Shown: positions 1 through 7,765 of the stretch, in pieces
Layout: each line of letters opens with the position of its first letter
Numbering within the stretch: position 1 is the stretch's first letter
Program-made: the position numbers and the translations under genes
Notes under the pieces: model-generated
What the model saw: the letters and a program-made list of their open reading frames with translations, nothing else
What the model was told of the DNA's origin: nothing
Databases searched by the model: none
Source: CAYLMM01 sp964646035
Lineage (GTDB): Bacteria > Krumholzibacteriota > Krumholzibacteriia > LZORAL124-64-63
Assembly: GCA_964646035.1 (NCBI GenBank)
Contig: CAZYDJ010000036.1
Coordinates: forward strand, 1 to 18,860
Direction of reading: 5' to 3'
DNA: 18,860 nucleotides

Positions 1-2
1 AC

Positions 3-882
3 GGCCAGGTGATCAACGACGTCGAGAAGACCGGCGACATCACCTCCATGATCGATCCTTTTCCTGAACGGATCCGGTCCCGCAGCGGCCAGCGTCAAGT
101 CCCGCGAAGAAGTCGTTCTGGTCCGCGAAGCGCTCGAAAACACGATCAGCGGCTGCGTTCTGGCCCGGATGCAGAAGGCAGGAAGCGGTATCGCGCCCGG
201 GGAACTGGGCCGGCTGGGCATTCGCTATCAGGGATTCCACTTCGCAGGCACTACGGCCACGCCGGGATCCCGCCCCCTGGGCGACAGCCTTGCCGCGTCC
301 TGCGCCGAGCCGGAGGCGGACAAGCCCCACACCTCGGGATTGGCAGTTGCCGAACCCACCGCCGAGCAGGAAAACGCCGCGGAGGCGGACGTCCCGGGGA
401 GCCGATCCCCCGGCGACGGCAAGACCGAGGCCGTCACCGCCTTGATGGCCGAAATCGCCGGAGCTTCGAACCAGCCGCTGAACCGTCGCCGGGGTCTGTC
501 CGGGATCCGGTTGCCGGCCTCGACAGAGCCGGTCGGCGTCTGGCTCCTGGAGGACGGTCCTTTCCGACCGGAGGATCTGGCCCGCGGAGACAACGCCCCG
601 GCCCTCGTCTTCTCCAACAGTTTCCGCAGCCTGCCCGATCTCGGCGGGCGCTTCCTCGCTTGCGGCGTCTCGGCTTTCGTGGGCACCCACATGGCGATCA
701 CACCCGATTTCGCCGCGGCCTTCGCCGCCGATTTCTACCGCTCGCTGAGCAAGGGGACCGGAGTCGCCGCGGCCTGCCGCGAAGCCGCCCTGATCGCCCG
801 CGATCGCCACGGCGACCACAACCCGGCTTGGCTGGCATACGGAGTCGCGGGCAGCGGCACCCTGGCCCTGCCTTTCCTCTGA
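3..882 (+). CDS. CHAT-domain protein C-terminus, frameshifted and catalytically degenerate
   Basis: The product is the C-terminal end of a CHAT (caspase HetF associated with TPRs) protein; its 5' part lies outside the window. Coding begins in the frame of base 3 (GQVINDVEKTGDITSMID) and continues in the frame of base 58 (FLNGSGPAAASVKSREEV) to the stop at 880-882. Dropping one T from the TTTT run at 59-62 joins the two frames smoothly, so either a real frameshift or a base error is present. The first ATG in the second frame is at 169, which would give a 237-residue product. CHAT hallmarks are HFAG, WLLEDGPFRPEDL, LVFSN, a GVSAFVGTHMAITPDFAAAF block, and a WLAYGVAGSG end. The family's HFAGHG is HFAGTT here, and the NAC cysteine motif is NSF, so the His/Cys dyad seems lost. 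About 80-90 low-complexity residues separate HFAG from WLLED. I infer a pseudo-protease or a decaying gene. It ends 20 bases from a convergent gene. Confidence 0.6.
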
Positions 883-901
883 TCCCGGTATTGACGGATT
901 T

Positions 902-1723
902 TCAAACGCTTGGCTGATCGCCGGCGTCGGTCAACTCCCTGATCGTTCCGACCAGATCGTCGTGGCAAAGACCGTTGCTGGCCAGCAGGTCGGTTGATCC
1001 GGGCAGATAGTCCCGGCCGAGATGGTCGCTGATCCTCCCGCCCGCTTCCTCCACCAGCAGGATGCCGGCCGCCACATCGTAGAGATTCTGCGGTACGCCC
1101 CGACCGGCAATCAGACAATCGAAACGGCCGTCGGCGACATAGGCCATCTCCAAGGCGATGGTCCCGAGACGCCGCATCTTCAGACAACGCATGACCAGGC
1201 CCTGCAGCAGATTCCCGTCGCGCACGAAGCGCCCGTCCTTCTGGAGTTGCATGCTGGCCACGGCCTCGGCGAGACTCGCTCTTCCACTGACGTGGATCGG
1301 CTCGCCGTTGAGACGGGCGCCGCGGCCCCGGGTCGCGGTGAAGCATTCGTCGAGCAAGGGCTGGTAGACCATGGCGGCCAGGACTTCGTCGCCCGCCATC
1401 AGAGCCACCGAGGTGCAGAAATCGGGCAGGCCGAGCGCGAAGTTGAGAGTCCCGTCGATGGGATCCAGATACCATGTCCGGCCGGCGTTCGACGCGTCCT
1501 CATCCGCGCCGAGTTCCTCGCCCACCACCGCGTCATCCGGGAATTCGGCCCCGATCCGCTCGCGCAGCAAGGTCTCGATACGCAGATCGGCCTCGGTGAT
1601 GGCCTCCCGCCCGTACTTGAAGCGCAACGCTCCGGTGCGGCGGTAGAGGCCCAGGGCGATTTCCCGGATCTCCGGCGTCCAGCCCCGCATCAGGATCTCG
1701 ATTTCCGGCGTCGCCGATCTCAT
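902..1723 (-). CDS. Inositol monophosphatase family protein
   Basis: This is a 273-residue Mg2+-dependent phosphatase of the inositol monophosphatase/FBPase/CysQ superfamily, cytosolic. Metal-site motifs are present: ITEAD (42-46), GEE (68-70), and DPIDGT (87-92) followed by LNFALGLPDF. The late motif is YDVAAG with Asp216, where most members have WDxAAG. Length is typical (about 260-275). The ATG at 1723 is chosen because a strong GGGAGGAGAG ribosome site lies just upstream and because it overlaps the stop of the preceding gene as ATGA. A longer reading from 1795 would run deep into that gene. The pair is therefore probably translationally coupled. The family covers myo-inositol-1-phosphate, histidinol phosphate and 3'-phosphoadenosine phosphate, and the motifs do not settle which is the substrate. 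No terminator is evident in the 19-base gap before the convergent CHAT gene. Confidence 0.88.
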   Translation of the reverse strand: MRSATPEIEILMRGWTPEIREIALGLYRRTGALRFKYGREAITEADLRIETLLRERIGAEFPDDAVVGEELGADEDASNAGRTWYLDPIDGTLNFALGLPDFCTSVALMAGDEVLAAMVYQPLLDECFTATRGRGARLNGEPIHVSGRASLAEAVASMQLQKDGRFVRDGNLLQGLVMRCLKMRRLGTIALEMAYVADGRFDCLIAGRGVPQNLYDVAAGILLVEEAGGRISDHLGRDYLPGSTDLLASNGLCHDDLVGTIRELTDAGDQPSV

Positions 1724-2151
1724 CCGCCTCTCTCCTCCCGCTCGTCCGCGTCCCCGCGAAGAGGCCGCAACTGCTTTTCGATGCTTTCGAGGCAACTGTG
1801 GACGTTCGCCACCACCGACTCGATCTCATCCCGCGTGGCTCCGTCCTGATGGATGCCGGCCACCGCCACGCACGACACTCCGGTCAACCTGCAGAGGCGG
1901 TCGGCGGCCATTGCGGCCAGCGGTCCCTCCTTGTGCGGGGGAATCACCGCCAGCGACGCGAACGGTTCCGGACCGTCCCCCGGGGAGCGCACCGCGACCG
2001 CGCCGACGTGCACGTCACCGCCGCCGATAGTCAGCAGCAGATCCCTCCCCCTCGCAGTCAGCTCGATCTCGACCCCGGTCCGGCCGGCTCCGGCAAAGGC
2101 TTTCAGCGGAAGCACTGACTTGAAGATATTGGCGTTACGTCGCTCTGGCAT
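1720..2151 (-). CDS. LpdD-like small domain protein (prenylated-flavin chaperone-like)
   Basis: This is a 143-residue soluble protein. The core reads LLLTIGGGDVHVGAVAV (about 40-56), then PHKEG, then a helical segment leading to VAVAGIHQDGATRDEIESVV. A GG-xx-H-(I/V)-GAVA loop followed by GIHxDxAT..EI is what I recall from small proteins related to LpdD. LpdD is the accessory or chaperone subunit of UbiD-type gallate decarboxylase. No UbiD or UbiX gene is visible here, so a decarboxylase role is not supported and the true function is unknown. The ATG at 2151 is preferred over one at 2202: a GGGAGAGAG site precedes it, and the extra 17 residues of the longer form look non-coding. It overlaps the phosphatase gene downstream by four bases (ATGA), so the two are likely one operon. 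Confidence 0.6.
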   Translation of the reverse strand: MPERRNANIFKSVLPLKAFAGAGRTGVEIELTARGRDLLLTIGGGDVHVGAVAVRSPGDGPEPFASLAVIPPHKEGPLAAMAADRLCRLTGVSCVAVAGIHQDGATRDEIESVVANVHSCLESIEKQLRPLRGDADEREERGG

Positions 2152-2188
2152 GGATATTCTCTCTCCCGACCCCGGTGGCCAAGCCGTT

Positions 2189-2203
2189 GTTGAATATTTC
2201 AAC
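2189..2203. repeat. Perfect inverted repeat, operator candidate
   Basis: GTTGAA-TAT-TTCAAC is a perfect 6-base inverted repeat with a three-base centre. It lies in the gap between two divergent genes and overlaps the -35 element of the proposed rightward promoter. The position suits a dimeric regulator controlling one or both directions. No regulator for it is identifiable here. Confidence 0.4.
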
Positions 2204-2219
2204 GTCTTGCCCTCATAAT
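2190..2219 (+). promoter_or_regulatory. Candidate sigma70-type promoter for the phosphatase gene
   Basis: TTGAAT (2190-2195), an 18-base spacer, then CATAAT (2214-2219). Transcription would begin near 2226 and leave a leader of about 110 bases. The leader contains a small hairpin, CTCCCC-TC-GGGGAG (2289-2302). The -35 box is a moderate match and the -10 box a good one. Confidence 0.4.
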
Positions 2220-2337
2220 CGCGAGGAGTCCGTTAAATTGAAACCTTCAATACCGGGTTCTCGTTACCAAAGCCCGGCATCGATAACGCTCCCCTCGGGG
2301 AGGAGCGGCCCATCAGCAAAAATTCGATGGATTCATT

Positions 2338-4947
2338 ATGGCTCCTGAAACGCCTCGGCGCCACAGCCAGGAACTGAAGCCTACATCTTCGGTTCCGCGG
2401 GGAGCGTACCTTTTCGGTGCGCTCTGCACGTTGGCGCTCTGCATCTTCGCCGGGGTCGACGCGGGCAAGGTCCGGCCCAACGACGGCACCGTCTGGCTGC
2501 TGGGCCGGGCGCAGATCCGCGTACTGGAAGTAGAATCGGCGCTGGACGGGACGGTCTCCCCGCTCGAGCCCGGCGACACCATCATCGGCATCGGCAACAC
2601 ACTGGTCTCGTCTCCCCAGGACGCGGCCCGGGTGCTGAGCAAGCAGGCGACAGGCACCGTGGTGCCCTATCTGGTCGAGCGGGAAAGCCGTCTGCTGCGT
2701 CTGCCGGTACGCCTGACCGAATTCCGCACCGCCGGCCGCTTCTACATCTATTACGCCATGATGGCCGCCGCTTATTGGTTGTTCGGGATGTGGGTCTATT
2801 TGAAGGGCCGCGACGATATAGCCACGCGCCTCTTCTTTTTGATGTGCCTGCTGTTCTCGGTCTTCTTCATGACCAATATGGGACGATCCAGCTATTTCTG
2901 GGGGGATATCATCACCCAGAACGCCGGAGCTCTGGCCCGATTCATGATGCCGGCGATCTTCCTGCATTTCTTCCTGATCTATCCCGAGAAGAAGATCATC
3001 CTGACCCGCTATCCCAGGCTGGGACAGCTGATCTATCTGCTGCCGCTGATCTTCTATGTCCAGTTCACGATCGACCAGTTCTTCGGATCGCACGCGCCGC
3101 GCATCTACAACACCCGCTGGCTGATCCTCGGCGTCTTCTTCTCCGCCGGTGTGATCGCCCAGGTCCACAGCTACGTACAGACCCCCGACCCTCTGCAGCG
3201 ACGTCATCTGCGAATTTTGACCCTGGGCACTCTTTGCGGCATCGTCCCGTTCCTGATCCTGACCATGCTGCCCGACAGCCTGATCGACACCGGCGTGGCT
3301 TTCGCCTGCACGGCGCCGCTGATCGCAATCCCGCTGTCGTTCGGCTACGGCATCGCCCGCTACCGGGTAATGGAGATCGAGGTCCTGCTCAAGCGACGGC
3401 TGGTCTACTTCACGCTGACAGCGTCGGTGATGGTGGCCTACTTCGCCCTGGTGCTGTTCCTGGGTATCCTCTTCTTCCGCATCAGCGGCCAGACCAGCCA
3501 GATCGTCGCCGCAGTGGCCACCCTGATCATCGCGGGCATGCTCTGGCCGGCCCGCTCCTATCTGCAGGTGCTGCTGGACAAGCGATACTTCATGACCCAG
3601 TCGAACCTGGCCGAGGTGCTGCAGGAATTCGGCAGGGAGATCCCGCGCATTCTCCAGACCGGGGCCCTGGTCGAAAGCGTCGGTTCACGATTGTGCGCGA
3701 TCCTCGATCTGCCGCGGATGGCGATCTACCTGCGGGACACATCCAACCACGACCTGTGGTTGCTGGCCGGAGAGGCTTCAGCGAATCCCGAAAACTCCGC
3801 GTCGGCGCCCCGATTGACCGGTCCCTGCTCCTCGGAGCTGACGCTGCCCGCTCTCGGACGCCGCCTGGAAGAATATCCGGAGCCCTATTGGATCGAGGAT
3901 TCCGAGCCCGGCGACACTCTACGCAGCGTTTCCACCCGCGAACAGGCCGATCTGGCCGAGAGGTTGAGCGAACAGAGTCGCTTGGCCGACAAGGGTCTGG
4001 CCCTGGTGGTGCCGATGAACGTTCACGGCCGTCTGGTCGGATTCTTCGCGCTGCCCCGCAAGCGCGGGGGCGACTCCTTCCTGATCCAGGACCTGGAGTT
4101 GCTGACACTGCTTTCCGGGCAGGTCGCGCTGCAGATCGAAAACAGCCGTCTCTATGACGAGGAATTGAAGAACCAGAAGCTGGAAGAGCAGCTATCGCTG
4201 GCCCGCACCATCCAGAGCCGTCTGCTGCCGGGAAGCATCCCCGTAGTGGAGGGGCTGCAACTCTCGGCCTGCAACATCACCAGCGCCCAGGTCAGCGGCG
4301 ACTATTACGACCTGATCGAACGCCACGACGGCACCCTGGCGATCGTGATCAGCGACGTCAGCGGCAAGGGAGTGCCGGCCAGCCTGCTCGCATCCAGCCT
4401 CCAGGCCTCGTTGCGGGCGCATTGCGACACCTGCGGCGATCCCGCCCTGATCATCGAACGGGTCAACCGCTACCTGCACGCCAGCACCAGCCCCGAACAT
4501 TTCGCGACCCTGTTCCTGGGCATCTATGACCCGACATCGAGATTCCTGCGCTATTGCTCGGGCGGTCACGACCCCGCCCTGCTGCGGCACGGCGATGGCC
4601 GGATCGAGGAATTGAGCGCCGGCGGGCTGCCCATCGGCGCCTTCGATTTCAGCGAATACGAAGAAGGATCGGCGCACCTCGCCCCCGGCGACACCCTTTT
4701 CCTCTACACCGACGGCCTGACCGAGATGGCCGACGAAACCGACGAGCAGTTCGGCATCGACCGGATCAAGCAGGTCCTCTCCGAACATTGGGAACTGACT
4801 TCCGAAATGCTCATCCAGCAGATGAAGGATCAGCTCGAGATATTCAGCGGACGTTCCGACGCCGACGACGACATCACCCTGATAGCCGCAAAGGTGGGCG
4901 GCGATAAATTCGAAACTTGGGGAAACAAAACGATCGGCGAGTCGTAA
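2338..4947 (+). CDS. PDZ / multi-TM / GAF / SpoIIE-type PP2C serine phosphatase
   Basis: This is an 869-residue membrane-bound PPM-type serine/threonine phosphatase of the SpoIIE/RsbU class. A first hydrophobic segment (about 23-42) is followed by a PDZ-like domain with PGDTIIGIGN near 78-87, placed by topology outside the membrane. About eight more hydrophobic segments follow between 135 and 410. A GAF-like region spans about 420-605, and a short coiled linker leads to the phosphatase domain (about 615-860). The metal residues are intact: GDYYD (654-658), SDVSGKG (672-678), YTDG (790-793) and DDDITL (843-848). By family precedent it would dephosphorylate an anti-sigma-antagonist-type protein, and the PDZ domain could sense peptides or envelope state. 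No such substrate is encoded in the window. The ATG at 2338 begins the hydrophilic leader; its ribosome site is weak. The next gene lies 55 bases downstream on the same strand. Confidence 0.92.
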   Translation: MAPETPRRHSQELKPTSSVPRGAYLFGALCTLALCIFAGVDAGKVRPNDGTVWLLGRAQIRVLEVESALDGTVSPLEPGDTIIGIGNTLVSSPQDAARVLSKQATGTVVPYLVERESRLLRLPVRLTEFRTAGRFYIYYAMMAAAYWLFGMWVYLKGRDDIATRLFFLMCLLFSVFFMTNMGRSSYFWGDIITQNAGALARFMMPAIFLHFFLIYPEKKIILTRYPRLGQLIYLLPLIFYVQFTIDQFFGSHAPRIYNTRWLILGVFFSAGVIAQVHSYVQTPDPLQRRHLRILTLGTLCGIVPFLILTMLPDSLIDTGVAFACTAPLIAIPLSFGYGIARYRVMEIEVLLKRRLVYFTLTASVMVAYFALVLFLGILFFRISGQTSQIVAAVATLIIAGMLWPARSYLQVLLDKRYFMTQSNLAEVLQEFGREIPRILQTGALVESVGSRLCAILDLPRMAIYLRDTSNHDLWLLAGEASANPENSASAPRLTGPCSSELTLPALGRRLEEYPEPYWIEDSEPGDTLRSVSTREQADLAERLSEQSRLADKGLALVVPMNVHGRLVGFFALPRKRGGDSFLIQDLELLTLLSGQVALQIENSRLYDEELKNQKLEEQLSLARTIQSRLLPGSIPVVEGLQLSACNITSAQVSGDYYDLIERHDGTLAIVISDVSGKGVPASLLASSLQASLRAHCDTCGDPALIIERVNRYLHASTSPEHFATLFLGIYDPTSRFLRYCSGGHDPALLRHGDGRIEELSAGGLPIGAFDFSEYEEGSAHLAPGDTLFLYTDGLTEMADETDEQFGIDRIKQVLSEHWELTSEMLIQQMKDQLEIFSGRSDADDDITLIAAKVGGDKFETWGNKTIGES

Positions 4948-4960
4948 TCACGGGTACCCC

Positions 4961-4980
4961 CGGGCGTGTTTTTGCGCCCG
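4961..4980 (+). other. Small hairpin between phosphatase and TPR genes
   Basis: CGGGCG (4961-4966) pairs with CGCCCG (4975-4980) around the loop TGTTTTTG. There is no T run after the stem, so it is a poor terminator. It may instead be an intercistronic stabilising or attenuating element. Confidence 0.35.
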
Positions 4981-5002
4981 AGCCCGAGGATTGGAGCACC
5001 GG

Positions 5003-6463
5003 ATGCAGAAAACATTTTTAGGCCTCGGCGGAGCGGCGCTGGTCACCATACTGGCCATGATATTCCTGGGAGGACCGCGACAGGAATTCACGACCAATTC
5101 CTCCAAGGCATACGACCTCTATGTCGAGGGGCACTCGGAGCTGCGCGCCTTCCATTACTCGGCCGCCGAAAGCCTGCTCACGGCCTCGGTCGCCCTGGAC
5201 TCGACTTTCGCCATGGCCCACGCGGTTCTGGCCACCATCTATTTTCGCGAGGATCGACGCGACCTCGGCATCCAGATGTTCGAGCGCGCGGAAGAACTCG
5301 TCGAGAACATCGCCGACGCGACGGAGCAGGCCAAGACCCGCCTCTACATGTCCCAATACGAACGACGCAGTTCGCGACAGGACTCGCTGCTCGCTTTCCT
5401 GGAGGAGCGGGAGCCCGAGAATCTGCTGGTCCTTTCGGTGAAGGCCTCGATCCTCTTCGCCAACAACGATCCCCAGACCGAGGCGGCTTTTCGCCACATC
5501 CTGGAGATCGACCCCAACTTCGCCACCGCCTACAACATGCTGGGCTATTCCGCGGCCCGCCGGGGCGATTATGACCGGGCCGTCGAGTACCTGCGCAAAT
5601 ACGCCTTCGTCGCTCCCGATCTGGCCAACCCTCACGATTCCCTGGGCGAGATCCTGATGATGGTCGGCCGCTATGACGAGGCCGCCCGGGAGTTCAAGCA
5701 GGCCTTGAAGATCCAGCCCGACTTCCATTTCTCGCTGATCAATCTGGGCGAGGCGTACATGCGCCAGGGCAAGGTCACCAAGGGTCGCAAGATCTTCGAG
5801 AAGGTGCGGGAGATGCTGGCCGAGACCGGCTTCGCGAATGATCTCGAGAACCGGATGGTGAGGCTGTACTTCGAGTTGGGATATATCGAGGACGCACGCA
5901 ACAGCATGCAGATGATGGTGGACGCGAATCCCGACAACAATGAGATCACTTATATGAGGGCCATGCTCGCGGCCCTGTCCGGAGATCGGGAGAAAGCTCT
6001 TCAGACTATGGACGAATTCATGTCGACCTTGAAGAGCAGCGGGGACACCCTCTCAGCCGGCTACCGATACGCCGACCTCTACACCCACCAGTTGAACTCC
6101 GTTCTGGCCATGGTCGCCGATGACCAGGAGACCGCCGCGCACGAATGGGGAATGGTGGTCGAGCTCAACAGCGAAACGCCGGCCCATGAAACAAACTGGA
6201 TGCGGGTCCTCTACGGTACCTCGTTGCAGAAGTCGGGCCGTTCCGAGGAGGCGCGCGAACAAGGTACGATCATCCTGTCGGTCAATCCGAACAATATCAA
6301 CGCGCTGCTGCTGCTTTGCCGAGCCGACCTCGACCTCGGCAGGCTCGGCGAAGCCCAGGCCGCCCTGGATCGCCTGCAACTGATTCTCTCCGAAGCCGAC
6401 GTCGACATGCCGGCCGTGGCCGAAGCGACGATCCTGGAGCGCGAGCTGGCGTCACGTATCTGA
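5003..6463 (+). CDS. Membrane-anchored TPR protein
   Basis: This is a 486-residue protein with one N-terminal hydrophobic segment (about 5-24, FLGLGGAALVTILAMIFLGG), so it is either a signal anchor or an uncleaved signal. The rest is tetratricopeptide-type helical repeat, probably periplasmic. Clear repeats include ILEIDPNFATAYNMLGYSA (about 165-185), a YDRAVEYLRKY unit, and KQALKIQPDFHFSLINLGEAY (about 230-250). Weaker repeats run through the C-terminal half. No enzymatic domain is visible, so a scaffold or adaptor role is inferred. The ATG at 5003 is chosen because GGAG at 4993-4996 is well spaced and the hydrophobic segment starts just after it; a TTG at 4991 is possible. It follows the phosphatase gene by 55 bases with no clear terminator, so the two are probably co-transcribed. 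A strong terminator lies after the stop. Confidence 0.85.
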   Translation: MQKTFLGLGGAALVTILAMIFLGGPRQEFTTNSSKAYDLYVEGHSELRAFHYSAAESLLTASVALDSTFAMAHAVLATIYFREDRRDLGIQMFERAEELVENIADATEQAKTRLYMSQYERRSSRQDSLLAFLEEREPENLLVLSVKASILFANNDPQTEAAFRHILEIDPNFATAYNMLGYSAARRGDYDRAVEYLRKYAFVAPDLANPHDSLGEILMMVGRYDEAAREFKQALKIQPDFHFSLINLGEAYMRQGKVTKGRKIFEKVREMLAETGFANDLENRMVRLYFELGYIEDARNSMQMMVDANPDNNEITYMRAMLAALSGDREKALQTMDEFMSTLKSSGDTLSAGYRYADLYTHQLNSVLAMVADDQETAAHEWGMVVELNSETPAHETNWMRVLYGTSLQKSGRSEEAREQGTIILSVNPNNINALLLLCRADLDLGRLGEAQAALDRLQLILSEADVDMPAVAEATILERELASRI

Positions 6464-6490
6464 TCGGATACGGCGCAACCGCAGAAAATC

Positions 6491-6523
6491 AAGGCGTCCC
6501 GCTCTTGAGCGGGACGCCTTTCT
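6491..6523. terminator. Bidirectional intrinsic terminator
   Basis: AAGGCGTCCCGCTC (6491-6504) and GAGCGGGACGCCTT (6507-6520) are a perfect 14-base inverted repeat with a two-base centre. The rightward tail is TTTCTGT. The leftward transcript also ends in a T-rich stretch (TTGATTTTC). It sits between two convergent genes and can serve both. Confidence 0.9.
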
Positions 6524-6550
6524 GTACGGTATCCTGAAAGATTCCTCCGC

Positions 6551-7621
6551 CTAGACCTCGTCGAAGAAATACGTGTTGAGGCACTGGATGATCCGGCTGT
6601 AGGTATCGGGATACAGAGCCCAGATCGCGGCCGCCACGGAACTCAGGAGGCTGTTGCCGTCCTGGGGCGTGAAGCAGAAACCGGTGATCTGATGCCCGTC
6701 CTCCGATACATGGACTCCGTTGTAGGGCACCACGGTCTGGTTCAGGATCCGCCCGTAGAAACCGTGATCACGGCCGAAAGAGAAGATCGAGTTGGCGGTC
6801 TTCTTGTAGGTCATGGCCACGCGGTCGTTGGTCTCGCAGCGTTCGATCAGTTCCTCGACGGTCACCGGCTTCTTCACCTTCAAATGATACTGTAGCACGT
6901 GCATGAAGTTGGTGTTCAGCTTCATGGCCGAAGAGAAGAGATTGAGGTCGTGCCCGAGAGTGCCGAAGAGATGCCAGGCGTCACGGGCGTGATGGGTGCC
7001 GAAGCGGGCGTCGTTATGGCCGCCGATCTCCGGGCTGGGCACGAACTTGCTGTCCTGGCTGATGTCATTCGAGCGGCGGATGCATACGAAGCGTCCCTCG
7101 ACCAGATTCTCGGGCTCCTCGTCGGCCAGTCCGAACATCTGAAGGATAAGCGACAGGTTATGCGTGTTGCAGCTCACGACCTGGAGGTACTTGTCGGTTT
7201 CGTGGTCCAGGACCGAGTCGTTGATGCCCCGGGCATACTGCTTGCCGAAGCCGAACTCGCTGCCTTGGGCGATGAAAAGATCGGTGTTCCCTTCGTATTT
7301 CCGGTACCACTTTTCCTTCATCTCGTTGCCCATCGGAGTGCAGTCGATGACGACGCGGGAAGCCTCGAGGGCTTCCTCCATGGTCAACTTGACATCGATT
7401 CCGAATTCCTTGAAATCGCTGACCTTCTCTTTGTGCGTGACGATTTTGGCGCCGCGACGGATCAGATCCTGCACCTTGCTCCGGTCATTGAGCAGAGGCG
7501 TGTTCTTGTGGAAGCAGACGTCGTCGATGCCGAGCTGATCCTTGAAATGGCAGAGCAGGCCGATCAAGGGCTCGCCGATTGTCCCGGTCCCCACAACGAG
7601 GACGTTATTCGTGCCGAGCAT
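6551..7621 (-). CDS. Archaeal-type glyceraldehyde-3-phosphate dehydrogenase homologue
   Basis: This 356-residue protein matches the archaeal (type II/III) GAPDH fold rather than classical bacterial GapA. An N-terminal Rossmann loop reads VVGTGTIG (9-16). DCTPMGN (93-99) corresponds to the archaeal DTTPNG segment. The nucleophile motif is VVSCNT with Cys151. THHARD (209-214) fits the catalytic histidine region, and FMHVLQYHLKVKKPVTVEEL matches the segment after it. By family it would interconvert glyceraldehyde 3-phosphate and 1,3-bisphosphoglycerate with NAD(P). After the cysteine the sequence (HNLSLILQ) departs from the archaeal TTAL, so the substrate could differ. The ATG at 7621 is fixed by AGGAGG (minus strand of 7626-7631) four bases upstream. 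The 144-base gap to the gene before it has a TATAAG box (minus strand, 7737-7732) with no good -35 partner, so a private promoter is possible but unproven. Confidence 0.72.
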   Translation of the reverse strand: MLGTNNVLVVGTGTIGEPLIGLLCHFKDQLGIDDVCFHKNTPLLNDRSKVQDLIRRGAKIVTHKEKVSDFKEFGIDVKLTMEEALEASRVVIDCTPMGNEMKEKWYRKYEGNTDLFIAQGSEFGFGKQYARGINDSVLDHETDKYLQVVSCNTHNLSLILQMFGLADEEPENLVEGRFVCIRRSNDISQDSKFVPSPEIGGHNDARFGTHHARDAWHLFGTLGHDLNLFSSAMKLNTNFMHVLQYHLKVKKPVTVEELIERCETNDRVAMTYKKTANSIFSFGRDHGFYGRILNQTVVPYNGVHVSEDGHQITGFCFTPQDGNSLLSSVAAAIWALYPDTYSRIIQCLNTYFFDEV

Positions 7622-7625
7622 GGTT

Positions 7626-7631
7626 CCTCCT
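7626..7631 (-). promoter_or_regulatory. Ribosome binding site fixing the GAPDH-like start
   Basis: AGGAGG on the minus strand lies four bases before the ATG at 7621. It rules out the 29-residue longer reading that begins at 7708. Confidence 0.7.
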
Positions 7632-7765
7632 GGGAAAGGCGGCATGAGTGGAACTGCGCAAAAAGATCCACCGGGGCGGACAAGCCCGCCCGCAACGGAC
7701 TGTAACATCTGGGAATGGGAGCCGCCAGCACCTTATAGCCGCACCCCGAAAATCGACTCTGTTCA

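Noticed and set aside
40..819. Long antisense open frame opposite the CHAT gene (minus strand)
   Set aside because: It arises from the GC-rich codon bias of the plus-strand gene; it has no ribosome site and no recognisable fold.
1022..1849. Plus-strand open frame opposite the inositol-phosphatase gene
   Set aside because: It is a mirror of a clear family member on the minus strand, and its composition (His, Gln, Gly rich) is typical of antisense translation.
6551..7621. Homoserine or aspartate-semialdehyde dehydrogenase instead of GAPDH
   Set aside because: The SCNT nucleophile with the later HHARD segment and the LKVKKPVTVEEL block fit archaeal GAPDH better. Homoserine dehydrogenase lacks the catalytic cysteine.
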